From Fen-1245 sp963835535 (GTDB lineage Bacteria > Gemmatimonadota > Gemmatimonadetes > Gemmatimonadales > JACORV01): a stretch of 64,000 nucleotides of DNA. Positions 8,549 to 15,951 of the stretch are shown piece after piece (position 1 is the first letter of the stretch; each line of letters begins with the position of its first letter). The stretch lies in NCBI GenBank assembly GCA_963835535.1, contig CAWIFL010000004.1:1-64000 (forward strand), given 5' to 3'. Under the pieces are notes generated by a model. It was not told the origin of the DNA. It was given only the letters and a program-made list of their open reading frames with translations, and did not search any database. A program made the translations under genes and the position numbers.

Positions 8549-9670
8549 ATGTCGTTCGAGCCGTTCGCCATGGAGCGCTGGCAGAGCACCTGGGAGAACC
8601 GGGTGCGCTACAACATCTCGGAGAGCGGCGTGCATCCGCTCTCGGTCGCCGAGCTGCTCGCGCTCTCGGGCGGCTCGCTCGAGGAGATCGCGGCCGTCCG
8701 CCTCGGCTACCCGCAGTCGAACGGCACCGAGCCACTGCGCTCGGCGATCGCGGCGCTCTACCCGGGCGCCACCCCCGAGCACGTCCTCGTGACCAACGGA
8801 AGCGCGGAAGCCAACTTCTGCGTCTGCTGGCGCTTCCTCGCTCCGGGGGACCGGGCCGCGATCGTCCTCCCGACGTACATGCAGACCTGGGGGCTCGCAC
8901 GCACGTTCGGGGCCGCCATCACCCCGATCTGGCTGCACGAGGATGCCGGCTGGCAACCGGATCCCTCGGAGATCGACGCCGCGATCGGGCCGGGCACGAA
9001 GCTCGTCATCGTCACCAACCCCAACAACCCGACCGGCGCGGTCCTCTCCGCCGACGCGATGGATCGCATCGCGCGTCGCGTGGACGCGGTGGGCGCCTGG
9101 CTGCTCGCCGACGAGGTCTACCAGGGCGCCGAGCGCATCGGGAGCACGACCCCGAGCTTCTGGGGACGCGCCGAGCGCGTGATCGTCACCAACGGCCTCT
9201 CCAAGGCGTACGGGTTGCCAGGCCTGCGCATCGGCTGGTGCGTGGCACCCCCATCGCTCGCCGCGGAGCTCTGGGCGCGGAAGGACTACACCACCATCGG
9301 CCCGAGCGTCGCATCGGATCTGCTGGCCACGCAGGCCCTTTCGCCTTCCGTGCGGCCGCGGATCCTCGAGCGCACGCGCTCCATCCTGAAGGCCAACTGG
9401 CCGGTGCTCGAGCGCTGGTTCCAGTCGCTGGGCGGCGAGTTCACGCACGGCGCAAGCGAGGCGGGCGCGATCTGCTACGCGCGCTACCGATCCGCAGTCA
9501 ACTCTTCGACGCTCGCCGAACGGCTGCGGCGTGATCACTCGGTGCTGGTCGTGCCCGGGGATCAGTTCGGCATGGACCACTACATCCGCTTCGGCTTCGG
9601 CCCGCCGGCGCCCGACCTCGAGGCGGCACTGGAGCGCTTCGCCTCCGCGCTGCGCGCGCTCCACGACTGA
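8549..9670 (+). CDS. PLP-dependent class I/II aminotransferase
   Basis: A 373-aa fold-type I PLP enzyme. The visible family motifs are TNGSAEANF near residue 89 (cofactor phosphate region), TNPNNPTGAVLS near 156, LADEVYQG near 189 and the Schiff-base lysine in NGLSKAYGLPGLRIGW near 218, with a final RFGFG arginine near 350. It resembles aspartate/capreomycidine-synthase-like aminotransferases; the substrate is uncertain. A ribosome-binding GGAGGGG lies immediately upstream of the ATG. The aldehyde dehydrogenase 54 nt downstream is co-directional, and the two might act in one amino-acid degradation route. Confidence 0.85.
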   Translation: MSFEPFAMERWQSTWENRVRYNISESGVHPLSVAELLALSGGSLEEIAAVRLGYPQSNGTEPLRSAIAALYPGATPEHVLVTNGSAEANFCVCWRFLAPGDRAAIVLPTYMQTWGLARTFGAAITPIWLHEDAGWQPDPSEIDAAIGPGTKLVIVTNPNNPTGAVLSADAMDRIARRVDAVGAWLLADEVYQGAERIGSTTPSFWGRAERVIVTNGLSKAYGLPGLRIGWCVAPPSLAAELWARKDYTTIGPSVASDLLATQALSPSVRPRILERTRSILKANWPVLERWFQSLGGEFTHGASEAGAICYARYRSAVNSSTLAERLRRDHSVLVVPGDQFGMDHYIRFGFGPPAPDLEAALERFASALRALHD

Positions 9671-9724
9671 CCGCCGCAGGGTCCGCGCGTTGACGAGCCC
9701 GAAGCGCGGGTCTATGGTAGCAGA

Positions 9725-11131
9725 ATGACCAGCGGGAGCCGGCAGCGCACGGGCGCGAAGACGGCCACGATCCACGCGCCCTACGACGGCGCCGAGGTCG
9801 GCATCCATCCGCTGGCTTCGGGGACCGAGATGGACGCGGCCGTGGCCGCCAACGTCGCCGCGGCGGAGGCGTGTCGGCGGATGCCCGCGTACGAGCGCGC
9901 GGCTTGCCTGCGGCGCGTCGCCGACGGCCTCGACGAGCGGCGCGACGTCGTCGTCCGGCTCCTGGCGCGGGAGGCCGGCAAGCCCATCGCGCAGGCGCGC
10001 GTGGAGATCGAGCGCGCGGCCTTCGTCTTCCGGGATGCAGCCGAGGAAGCCACCCGCATCGGCGGCGAAGTTCTGCCGCTCGACGTTCTGCCGGCCGGGC
10101 GCGGGCGCGTGGGGCTGACACGCCGCTTCCCGCTCGCGCCCATCGCCGCGGTCACCCCTTTCAACTTCCCGGTGCTGCTCGCCGCGCACAAACTCGCTCC
10201 AGCCATGGCGTGCGGCGCCAGCATCACCCTCAAGCCGGCGCCCCAGGATCCGCTCTCCACGCTGATGCTCGGCGAGCTGATCGCGGCGAGCGGGTACCCG
10301 GCGGGGGGCGTCAACGTCCTGCCCTGCGAGCTGCCCGTGGCGCAGCAGCTGGTCGGGGACGAGCGGGTGCGGATGATCAGCTTCACCGGCAGCGCCGCGG
10401 CCGGATGGGCGATCCGCGCCCAGGCGGGGACCAAGCGCGTGGCGCTGGAGCTGGGCGGCAACGCTGCGGCGATCATCGAGCGCGACGCCGACCTCCCACT
10501 CGCCGTCGAGCGCTGCGCCGCCGCCGGCTACAGCTACGCCGGCCAGGTCTGCATCTCGCTCCAACGCATCCTGGTGCACGAACAGGTCTACGCCGACTTC
10601 CTCGACGCCTTTACGGCGCGCGTGGCGAAGCTCAAGGTGGGCGATCCGATGGACGCCGAGACGTACGTCGGGCCGATGATCTCGGAGGCGGCGGCCGCGC
10701 GCGCCGAGCAGTGGATCGCCACCGCCGTGAAGGGCGGCGCGCGGATCGCCGTCGGCGGCGGACGGCGCGGCGCGATCCTGGAGCCGACCGTCCTCACCGA
10801 CACCAGGCCGGACCAGCAGGTCAACTGCGAGGAAGTGTTCGCTCCCGTCACGACGGTGACGCCGTACCGGTCGTTCGAGGACGCGCTGCAGTCCGTGAAC
10901 GCGTCGCGCTACGGACTCCAGGCCGGCGTCTTCACGCGCGACGTGGCGCGGGTGATGCGCGCCTGGGACCGGCTGGACGTGGGCGGCGTGATGGGGAACG
11001 AGGTGCCGGCCTGGCGGGTGGATCGGATGCCCTACGGCGGCACCAAGGCGAGCGGCGTCGGCCGGGAAGGCGTACACTTCGCCATAGAAGAGATGACGGA
11101 ACTCAGGTTGCTCACCCTCTCGATCGAGTGA
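9725..11131 (+). CDS. NAD(P)-dependent aldehyde dehydrogenase
   Basis: A 468-aa member of the ALDH superfamily. The Rossmann region contains TPFNFPVLLAAHKLAPAMACG near residue 140 and SFTGSAAAGW near 219. The general base Glu lies in ALELGGNAA near 243, the catalytic Cys in SYAGQVCISLQR near 277, and the EEVFAPV motif near 378. FPVLLAAHKLAPA and the short glycine-rich start resemble the glyceraldehyde-3-phosphate/lactaldehyde dehydrogenase branch (ALDH9-11), but the natural aldehyde is not determined. It may share an operon with the upstream aminotransferase and is followed within 6 nt by the kinase-like membrane protein. Confidence 0.9.
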   Translation: MTSGSRQRTGAKTATIHAPYDGAEVGIHPLASGTEMDAAVAANVAAAEACRRMPAYERAACLRRVADGLDERRDVVVRLLAREAGKPIAQARVEIERAAFVFRDAAEEATRIGGEVLPLDVLPAGRGRVGLTRRFPLAPIAAVTPFNFPVLLAAHKLAPAMACGASITLKPAPQDPLSTLMLGELIAASGYPAGGVNVLPCELPVAQQLVGDERVRMISFTGSAAAGWAIRAQAGTKRVALELGGNAAAIIERDADLPLAVERCAAAGYSYAGQVCISLQRILVHEQVYADFLDAFTARVAKLKVGDPMDAETYVGPMISEAAAARAEQWIATAVKGGARIAVGGGRRGAILEPTVLTDTRPDQQVNCEEVFAPVTTVTPYRSFEDALQSVNASRYGLQAGVFTRDVARVMRAWDRLDVGGVMGNEVPAWRVDRMPYGGTKASGVGREGVHFAIEEMTELRLLTLSIE

Positions 11132-11136
11132 TCGCG

Positions 11137-11841
11137 ATGAATGCGCGAAACGTCCCCTGGTACCTGCGCCCGGTGTTCGTCATCGGCTTCCCGCAGATGG
11201 CGCACCGCCCGCCGCTGCCGCGGCGCTGGGCGCTCTACTGTGCGCTCGCGTACCTCATCCCGATCGTCATGATCGAAGTGCTGCCGCCCGGTGAGGAGGG
11301 CCTGTACCGCGAGCTGTCCTGGCTCACGACCCTCGCGCCAGCCTTCATCCTGTCGCTCCACTACGGGATGCGCGGCGCCGTGACGGGCCTGGTCGCCGGC
11401 ACCGTGCTGTACGTCACCGTGCAGCTCGTGATGCGCATCAACCTGATGCCCGTCAACGCGTCGGTGGTCCTGCCGAGCTACGTCGCCTACGGCACCCTGG
11501 CCCTGGCGGTGGGATGGCTCTCGCAGCAGATGCACAACTACTACCAGCGTCTGGTCAAAGCCGAGCGCCTCGCCGCCATCGGCGAGGTGGCGGTCACGAT
11601 ACGGCACGAGGTGAACAACGCGCTCGCAGCCATCATCGGCGAGGCGGGACTCCTCAAGGCCGACGCGGACCGGCTCCCGGCCGAGGACCGGCCGGGCGTG
11701 GACACGATTCTGGAAATGGCGAACCAGATCGCCGCCAACCTGCGGAAGCTGGAGACGCTCGAAGACGCTCCGACGACGGCCTATCTGGGCGACACGAAGA
11801 TGGTGGACCTCGCGGCCGCGAAGCCGGCGGAAGGCGCCTAG
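11137..11841 (+). CDS. Membrane histidine-kinase-like protein lacking the ATPase domain
   Basis: A 234-aa protein with about four membrane spans (residues ~25-125) followed by a dimerisation/phospho-acceptor helix, ERLAAIGEVAVTIRHEVNNALAAIIGEAG. The H-E-x-N motif is that of the HisKA family in HPK4-type kinases. The sequence then ends after about 60 residues, with no N, G1, F or G2 boxes of the HATPase domain. So it has the phospho-acceptor histidine but cannot phosphorylate itself. It might dimerise with, or accept phosphate from, another kinase, or be a truncated remnant; there is no frameshifted ATPase piece after it. The convergent pterin dehydratase gene overlaps its last 4 nt. Confidence 0.7.
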   Translation: MNARNVPWYLRPVFVIGFPQMAHRPPLPRRWALYCALAYLIPIVMIEVLPPGEEGLYRELSWLTTLAPAFILSLHYGMRGAVTGLVAGTVLYVTVQLVMRINLMPVNASVVLPSYVAYGTLALAVGWLSQQMHNYYQRLVKAERLAAIGEVAVTIRHEVNNALAAIIGEAGLLKADADRLPAEDRPGVDTILEMANQIAANLRKLETLEDAPTTAYLGDTKMVDLAAAKPAEGA

Positions 11842-12119
11842 CGCGCCGCGGCGTCGATCTTCGCCGCCAGGTCGAAGTCCTTGGCGGTGAGCCCGCCGGC
11901 GCTGTGGGTCGAGAGCGTCGTCGTGATCTTGGTGTAACGGATGTCGATGTCGGGGTGGTGGTCCATCGCATCCGCGGCGACCGCCACCCGATCCACGAAG
12001 CGGATCCCGTCGGCGAACTTCCCGAACGTGAAGGTCTTCCGGATCGCGTCGCCCTCGCGCGCCCACTGCGGCAGGACCTTCAGACGCTGGGCGATTGCCG
12101 TCTCGTTGAGCTTGGCCAT
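11838..12119 (-). CDS. phhB: Pterin-4a-carbinolamine dehydratase
   Basis: A 93-aa protein, the normal length for the PCD/DCoH family. The signature [E/D]-x-x-x-H-H-P-x-x-x-x-x-Y is present as AMDHHPDIDIRY, followed by KITTTLSTHSAGGLTAKDFDLA, so the active-site histidines are intact. The enzyme dehydrates 4a-hydroxytetrahydropterin made by aromatic amino acid hydroxylases or, in bacteria without them, related pterin cofactors. No hydroxylase gene is seen in the window. Its end overlaps the end of the kinase-like gene on the other strand by 4 nt, and the Pit transporter lies just upstream on the same strand. Confidence 0.92.
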   Translation of the reverse strand: MAKLNETAIAQRLKVLPQWAREGDAIRKTFTFGKFADGIRFVDRVAVAADAMDHHPDIDIRYTKITTTLSTHSAGGLTAKDFDLAAKIDAAAR

Positions 12120-12135
12120 TCGCGATGCCTCCGAC

Positions 12136-13170
12136 TCACGCCATCACGGCATGCAGGATGAGATACACGATCGCCGCAAGCACGGCGGCCGCGGGGATGG
12201 TGAGAATCCACGCCCACACGATGCGTCCCGCTACCCCCCACCGTACCGACGAGATCCGCTGCGTCGCGCCGACGCCGCTGATGGCGCCGGTGATCGTGTG
12301 GGTCGTCGACACCGGGATCCCGAAGTGCGAAGCGATGAAGATCGAGATCGCCCCGGCGGTCTCCGCGCAGAACCCGCTGTACGGCCGCAACTTGGTGATG
12401 CGTTGGCCCATCGTCTTCACGATCCGCCACCCGCCCGCGAGCGTGCCGAGCGCGATGGCCGCATGGGCCCACAGAATCACCCACACCGGAATCACGCTCA
12501 TCGTGGTGATGTGCATGAAGCGCAGTGGGAACGTCTGAAACGCCGCCTGCGCGGAGAACAGCAGCCCGACTACGATCCCCATCGTCTTCTGGGCGTCGTT
12601 GGTGCCATGGCCGAGGCTGTATGCGGCCGCCGAGACGAGCTGCAGCTTCCGGAACCACGAGTCGATCTGGCGTGGGTGCGCGCGCCGGAACGTCCACCCC
12701 ACCGCGACCATCATTACGAGGCCGAGCACGAAGCCCAAGAGCGGGGCGATGAAGATGAATAAGATCGGCATGACCCAGCCGCCTGGGATCAAGGCGCCGA
12801 TCCCCATCTTGGCGATCGCCGCGCCCGCGTAGCCACCCATCAGCGCGTGTGAGGAAGACGACGGGATCGCGTAGTACCAGGTGATCAAGTCCCAGGCAAC
12901 GGCCCCGATCAATCCGGCCAGGATCACTTGGGGGTTGATCACCGCGATCTTGATCAGGCCGCTCCCCATCGTCTTGGCGACCGCCGTCCCGAACCCGAAC
13001 GCGGCTACGAAGTTGAAGAACGCCGCCCACACGACCGCCAACCGCGGGGAAAGGACACGCGTGGAAACAACGGTGGCGATGGAGTTGGCGGAGTCGTGGA
13101 AGCCGTTGACGAAGTCGAAGACGAACGCGACCACCAGGATCGCGAGGACGAACGCGACGGTGCCGTTCAC
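12136..13170 (-). CDS. pit: Pit-family inorganic phosphate permease
   Basis: A 344-aa polytopic membrane protein of the PiT family. Both halves carry the family signature: DFVNGFHDSANSIATVVSTR near residues 17-36, and SLGHGTNDAQKTMGIV near 190. Two PVSTTH/PSSSSHAL-type re-entrant motifs occur (IPSSSSHALMGG near 105, IPVSTTHTITGA near 295). It imports phosphate (or metal-phosphate) driven by the cation gradient. GTG 13170 overlaps the stop of the upstream DUF47 gene by one base, so the pair is translationally coupled; the long upstream extension of the frame is not conserved. Confidence 0.92.
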   Translation of the reverse strand: MNGTVAFVLAILVVAFVFDFVNGFHDSANSIATVVSTRVLSPRLAVVWAAFFNFVAAFGFGTAVAKTMGSGLIKIAVINPQVILAGLIGAVAWDLITWYYAIPSSSSHALMGGYAGAAIAKMGIGALIPGGWVMPILFIFIAPLLGFVLGLVMMVAVGWTFRRAHPRQIDSWFRKLQLVSAAAYSLGHGTNDAQKTMGIVVGLLFSAQAAFQTFPLRFMHITTMSVIPVWVILWAHAAIALGTLAGGWRIVKTMGQRITKLRPYSGFCAETAGAISIFIASHFGIPVSTTHTITGAISGVGATQRISSVRWGVAGRIVWAWILTIPAAAVLAAIVYLILHAVMA

Positions 13171-13787
13171 TAGCCGTGCTTGATCGTGATGCTCTCGAGC
13201 ACGTTCGCCACGTCTTCCGCCTGGTCCACGCAGCGCTCGAGGTTGTCGTAGATCTCCTTCCACTTGACCAGTTCGATCGCGTTCTTCTCCGTGTCGAACA
13301 GCTGGCCGAGGGACGTGTGGTACAGCGAGTCAGCCTCCTCCTCGAGCCGCTTGGCCTCGATGCATTGCTCCATCACCCCGTCGCGCTTGCGCAGGTCCTG
13401 AACTCCCAGCTCCAGCGTCGCCAGGGCCCGCTGGATCACGTCCGTCAGCTTCTTCACCCCCTCTGGCGCCGCGCCCACACGGAAGATCTGCGCCCGGCGC
13501 GCCACGCCGTCGATCACGTCGATCACCTCGTCGAGGTCCCCGGCGAGCCGGTAGATGTCCTCGCGGTCGATCGGCGTGATGAAGGTGCGGTCGAGCCGGT
13601 TCACCACCTCGTGCGTGATCTGGTCGCACTCGTGCTCGAGCCGCTTGATGTGCTCGGCGTGGTAGGGCGCACGGTCCGGCTCGCCGAACAGCCCGACCAG
13701 GTGCTCGGCGGCCTCGCGGCTGCGGCGCGCCACCTGGATGAATAGATCGAAGAACTCCTCTTCGCGTGGCAGCAGGCTGAACGGCAC
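13170..13787 (-). CDS. DUF47/PhoU-like regulator partner of Pit
   Basis: A 205-aa all-helical protein of the DUF47 (PhoU-related) family, with EFFDLFIQVARRSREAAEHL at the start, IKRLEHECDQITHEVVNRLDRTFITPIDREDIYRL near 60-95 and a long second helical bundle. DUF47 genes nearly always precede pit genes and are thought to modulate the transporter. The chosen GTG 13787 follows a GGGGAG ribosome-binding site by about 5 nt and gives the normal family length; an upstream TTG/ATG would add about 20 nonconserved residues. Confidence 0.85.
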   Translation of the reverse strand: MPFSLLPREEEFFDLFIQVARRSREAAEHLVGLFGEPDRAPYHAEHIKRLEHECDQITHEVVNRLDRTFITPIDREDIYRLAGDLDEVIDVIDGVARRAQIFRVGAAPEGVKKLTDVIQRALATLELGVQDLRKRDGVMEQCIEAKRLEEEADSLYHTSLGQLFDTEKNAIELVKWKEIYDNLERCVDQAEDVANVLESITIKHG

Positions 13788-13926
13788 GACGACTCCCCGG
13801 AAGGAAAGGCGGGCAGGAAGATAGCCGCCGCCTGGGGCCGCAGCCATCAGCCAATGCCGCCGTTTCGAAGTGTGCTGGTCAGGTTTTCGCCACTACCGCG
13901 AGCCCGGATCCCTGACAGGGTGGACC

Positions 13927-13954
13927 TTGCGTCTTCCCAGCATCGGTTTATATT
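13927..13954 (+). promoter_or_regulatory. Putative promoter of the mutagenesis operon
   Basis: TTGCGT (13927-13932) and TATATT (13949-13954) are separated by 16 bp in an AT-rich island within very GC-rich surroundings. The -10 hexamer is bracketed by the first two half-sites of the operator, which would allow direct repression. Confidence 0.45.
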
Positions 13955-13980
13955 CGGTTTATGATACCGAAGAAAGACCG
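13944..13980. promoter_or_regulatory. Four-half-site operator upstream of the mutagenesis operon
   Basis: Half-sites CGGT (13944), CGGT (13955), ACCG (13966) and ACCG (13977) are spaced exactly 11 bp apart, with the centre forming a perfect palindrome TTCGGT-N7-ACCGAA (13953-13971). Sites one helical turn apart put all contacts on one face of the DNA, as for two repressor dimers. ImuA-ImuB-DnaE2 operons are usually LexA-controlled, so an unusual LexA box is the leading idea, but no LexA gene is in the window to test it. The gap between the DUF47 start (13787) and the zinc-ribbon gene (14001) holds nothing else I recognise. Confidence 0.6.
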
Positions 13981-14000
13981 AAATATATAAGGCGTGTACC

Positions 14001-14150
14001 ATGGAAAACGTTGCGGTATCAGAAGTTGCTGGTGACGATCAGAAGACCGATCCGCCGGCCGGCGAGCGCTGTCCGGACTGCGGGGCTCCCACGCTGCGAG
14101 CCTCGGGCTGCCGCCACTGCCCCGCCTGCGGCTGGGGGCGTTGCGGGTGA
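14001..14150 (+). CDS. Small zinc-ribbon protein (49 aa), first gene of the mutagenesis operon
   Basis: An ATG-started 49-residue frame missed by usual length cut-offs. After an acidic, Ser/Val-rich lead (residues 1-22) it carries CPDCG at 24-28 and, after GC at 36-37, CPACGWGRC at 40-48. That makes two CxxC knuckles plus extra Cys, a treble-clef or zinc-ribbon fold. The Cys pattern resembles the C-terminal zinc ribbon of B12-dependent ribonucleotide reductases, here as a free-standing peptide. Its TGA overlaps the ATG of the radical SAM gene by one base, so translation is coupled. It begins 20 nt after the palindromic operator. Function unknown; a DNA- or protein-binding accessory is plausible. 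Confidence 0.6.
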   Translation: MENVAVSEVAGDDQKTDPPAGERCPDCGAPTLRASGCRHCPACGWGRCG

Positions 14151-15184
14151 TGCACGGACGCATGGACGCACAGACGGACAGACGCACGGAGCTGGTGGCC
14201 CCGGCCGTGCGTCCGAGCGTCCGTGCGTCTGTGCGTCCGAGTTTCGTCCACCTCCCGATCAAGTCCATCCTGAATTCGCCGCAGCAGACGGGGATGGGAT
14301 TCTGGTCGTTGAACCCGTACGTGGGGTGCGAGTTCGGCTGCACCTACTGCTACGCCCGCTTCGCCCACCGCTACGTGGTCGAGCGCGGCGGGGGCGACCC
14401 CGCCGCGTGGGCCGACGACGCGTTCGAGCGGCAGGTCTTCGTCAAGCGCGAGGCCCCGGACCTCCTGGCGCTCACTTTGAAGCCGTCGCGCCTGGAGGGC
14501 GCGGCCATCGCCATCGGTACCGCGACCGATCCCTACCAGCCGGCCGAGCGGCGCTTCCAGGTCACGCGGCGGATCCTGGAGCGGCTGGCGCAGTTCCACG
14601 GGCTCAACGTCAGTCTCGTCACCAAGTCGTCGCTGGTGACGCGGGACCTCGACGTCCTGGCGCGCCTGGCCGAACGGAGCCGGGTCACCGTCTATCTCTC
14701 GCTCATCAGCGTGGACGTGCCGCTCATCAAGCAGTTCGAGGCGCGCTCGCCGATGCCGCAGGTGCGTCTGCGGGCGCTCGAGAAGCTGGTCAAAGGCGGG
14801 ATCCACGCGGGGGTGATGCTCGCCCCCGTCCTGCCGGGCATCACCGACGGCCTCCCGCAGCTCCGCGCCCTGATGCGCGCGGCCAAGGCGGCGGGAGCGG
14901 CGTTCGTCCACGCCTCTCCGCTGCGGCTGTATCCGGCCGTGCGGCCGATCTTCCTCCCCCTGGTGGCGCGGCATTTTCCGCAGCTGCTGCCCCGCTACGA
15001 GCGGGCCTTCGACGGGCAGGGCGCCGTCAGGGACCAGTACGCCTGCGCGCTCGAACGGCGCGTGGCGCGGCTGCAGCGGGAGGCGGGGTTTCCGACGTGG
15101 GCCGAGGACGAGGCGGCTCGTGGGCGCTACCGTCGCCGGTCCGACACTCCTGACGACCTCGGCCAATGGGTGCTCCCGCTCTAG
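14150..15184 (+). CDS. SPL-like radical SAM protein
   Basis: A 344-aa radical SAM enzyme with the cluster motif CEFGCTYCYA (C-x3-C-x2-C) near residues 61-70, preceded by the family's NPYVGCEFGC context. Downstream are GTATDPYQPAERRF near 125 and SLVTKSSLVTRDLDVL near 160, features of the SplB/Rv2578c/PA0069-like group related to spore photoproduct lyase. The fold would bind a 4Fe-4S cluster and SAM to generate a 5'-deoxyadenosyl radical. ATG 14150 overlaps the zinc-ribbon stop. The first ~30 residues (rich in T, D, R, S, V) are encoded entirely by repeat copy A; recognisable homology starts at HLPIKSILN near 37. Its place ahead of imuA suggests a role in DNA damage handling. Confidence 0.8.
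   Translation: MHGRMDAQTDRRTELVAPAVRPSVRASVRPSFVHLPIKSILNSPQQTGMGFWSLNPYVGCEFGCTYCYARFAHRYVVERGGGDPAAWADDAFERQVFVKREAPDLLALTLKPSRLEGAAIAIGTATDPYQPAERRFQVTRRILERLAQFHGLNVSLVTKSSLVTRDLDVLARLAERSRVTVYLSLISVDVPLIKQFEARSPMPQVRLRALEKLVKGGIHAGVMLAPVLPGITDGLPQLRALMRAAKAAGAAFVHASPLRLYPAVRPIFLPLVARHFPQLLPRYERAFDGQGAVRDQYACALERRVARLQREAGFPTWAEDEAARGRYRRRSDTPDDLGQWVLPL
14152..14238. repeat. 8-bp-unit inverted array, copy A (in radical SAM gene start)
   Basis: Five left units (GCACGGAC, GCATGGAC, GCACAGAC, GGACAGAC, GCACGGAG; 14152-14191), a 15-nt loop, then four right units in inverse orientation (GTGCGTCC, GAGCGTCC, GTGCGTCT, GTGCGTCC; 14207-14238). The arms can pair into a long stem. The unit contains no stop codon in any of the six frames. 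Confidence 0.85.
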
Positions 15185-15951
15185 CGCACCCCGCGGCCGG
15201 CGGCGGGCCGCACCTCCAGCTCGCGCTTCCCGAGCGGCTCCAGCGGCTCGTCCCCGCGGTGCGCCGCGGCCTCGCGTTCGGCATCCCCGCGCTCGACGCC
15301 GCGCTTCCCTCGGGAGTTCCGCGCGGGCAGATCACGGCGCTGAACGCGCCGCTGGGGAGCGGTGGCACCACGCTCCTCCTCGCGCTCGCCGCCACCACGC
15401 TCGCCGCCGATGAGGGAGTGGCGATCGTGGACGCTGAGCGCTCGCTCGCGCCGCAGGCCGCCGCCCATCTCGCCGCCCTCGGTCCGTTCTGGGTCATCCG
15501 GCCCAGAACCGACGAGAACGCGTGGTGGTGCGCCGACGTCCTGCTCCGGACCGGCGCCTTCGGCCTGGTGATCGTGGATCGGTCTCCGGCCCCGCCGCGC
15601 CGCATCGCCGTGCGGTTGCAACGGCTGGCGCACGACAAGGACACGGCCTTGGTGATACGGGAGGCTGCGATGCACGAACGCACGGAAACGACGGCGAACT
15701 ACGGTGCGTCTGTGCGTCTGTCCGTCTGTGCGTCCGACTCCGGTTTCATCCCTGCCCTCCAGGGCTGGGGCGGCGTGTGGCCGGCGCCGCGTACGCTCCG
15801 CGTCACGACGCTCAAGGGCGGCGCGCCCCGCGCCGCGGAGGTGGTCGTTGGCTCTCCCCTGCCGGATCGCCTGCGTCCGCATTGGGCGGTTCGCGATCGG
15901 CGCGCTCCGCAGCGCGCCGACCGACGACCCCAGCGCAAGTCGCGGAGGTAA
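15166..15951 (+). CDS. imuA: ImuA-like RecA-fold protein of the mutasome
   Basis: A 261-aa RecA-related protein. The N-terminal part contains GLAFGIPALDAALPSGVPRGQITAL near residues 35-60, a glycine loop LGSGGTTLLL near 64 that departs from a strict Walker A, and a FGLVIVDRSPAP Walker-B-like strand near 135. ImuA-type proteins work with ImuB and DnaE2 in damage-induced mutagenesis and often have a weakened ATP site, as here. The ATG lies 19 nt inside the radical SAM gene, so the two are coupled. Repeat copy B codes for about residues 169-190 (HERTETTANYGASVRLSVCA), an in-frame insertion not expected in the family. The C-terminus overlaps the imuB start. Confidence 0.8.
   Translation: MGAPALAHPAAGGGPHLQLALPERLQRLVPAVRRGLAFGIPALDAALPSGVPRGQITALNAPLGSGGTTLLLALAATTLAADEGVAIVDAERSLAPQAAAHLAALGPFWVIRPRTDENAWWCADVLLRTGAFGLVIVDRSPAPPRRIAVRLQRLAHDKDTALVIREAAMHERTETTANYGASVRLSVCASDSGFIPALQGWGGVWPAPRTLRVTTLKGGAPRAAEVVVGSPLPDRLRPHWAVRDRRAPQRADRRPQRKSRR
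15672..15735. repeat. 8-bp-unit inverted array, copy B (in imuA)
   Basis: Two left units (GCACGAAC, GCACGGAA; 15672-15687), a 16-nt loop, and four right units in inverse orientation (GTGCGTCT twice, GTCCGTCT, GTGCGTCC; 15704-15735). It is translated in frame within imuA, adding about 21 residues. Confidence 0.82.
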
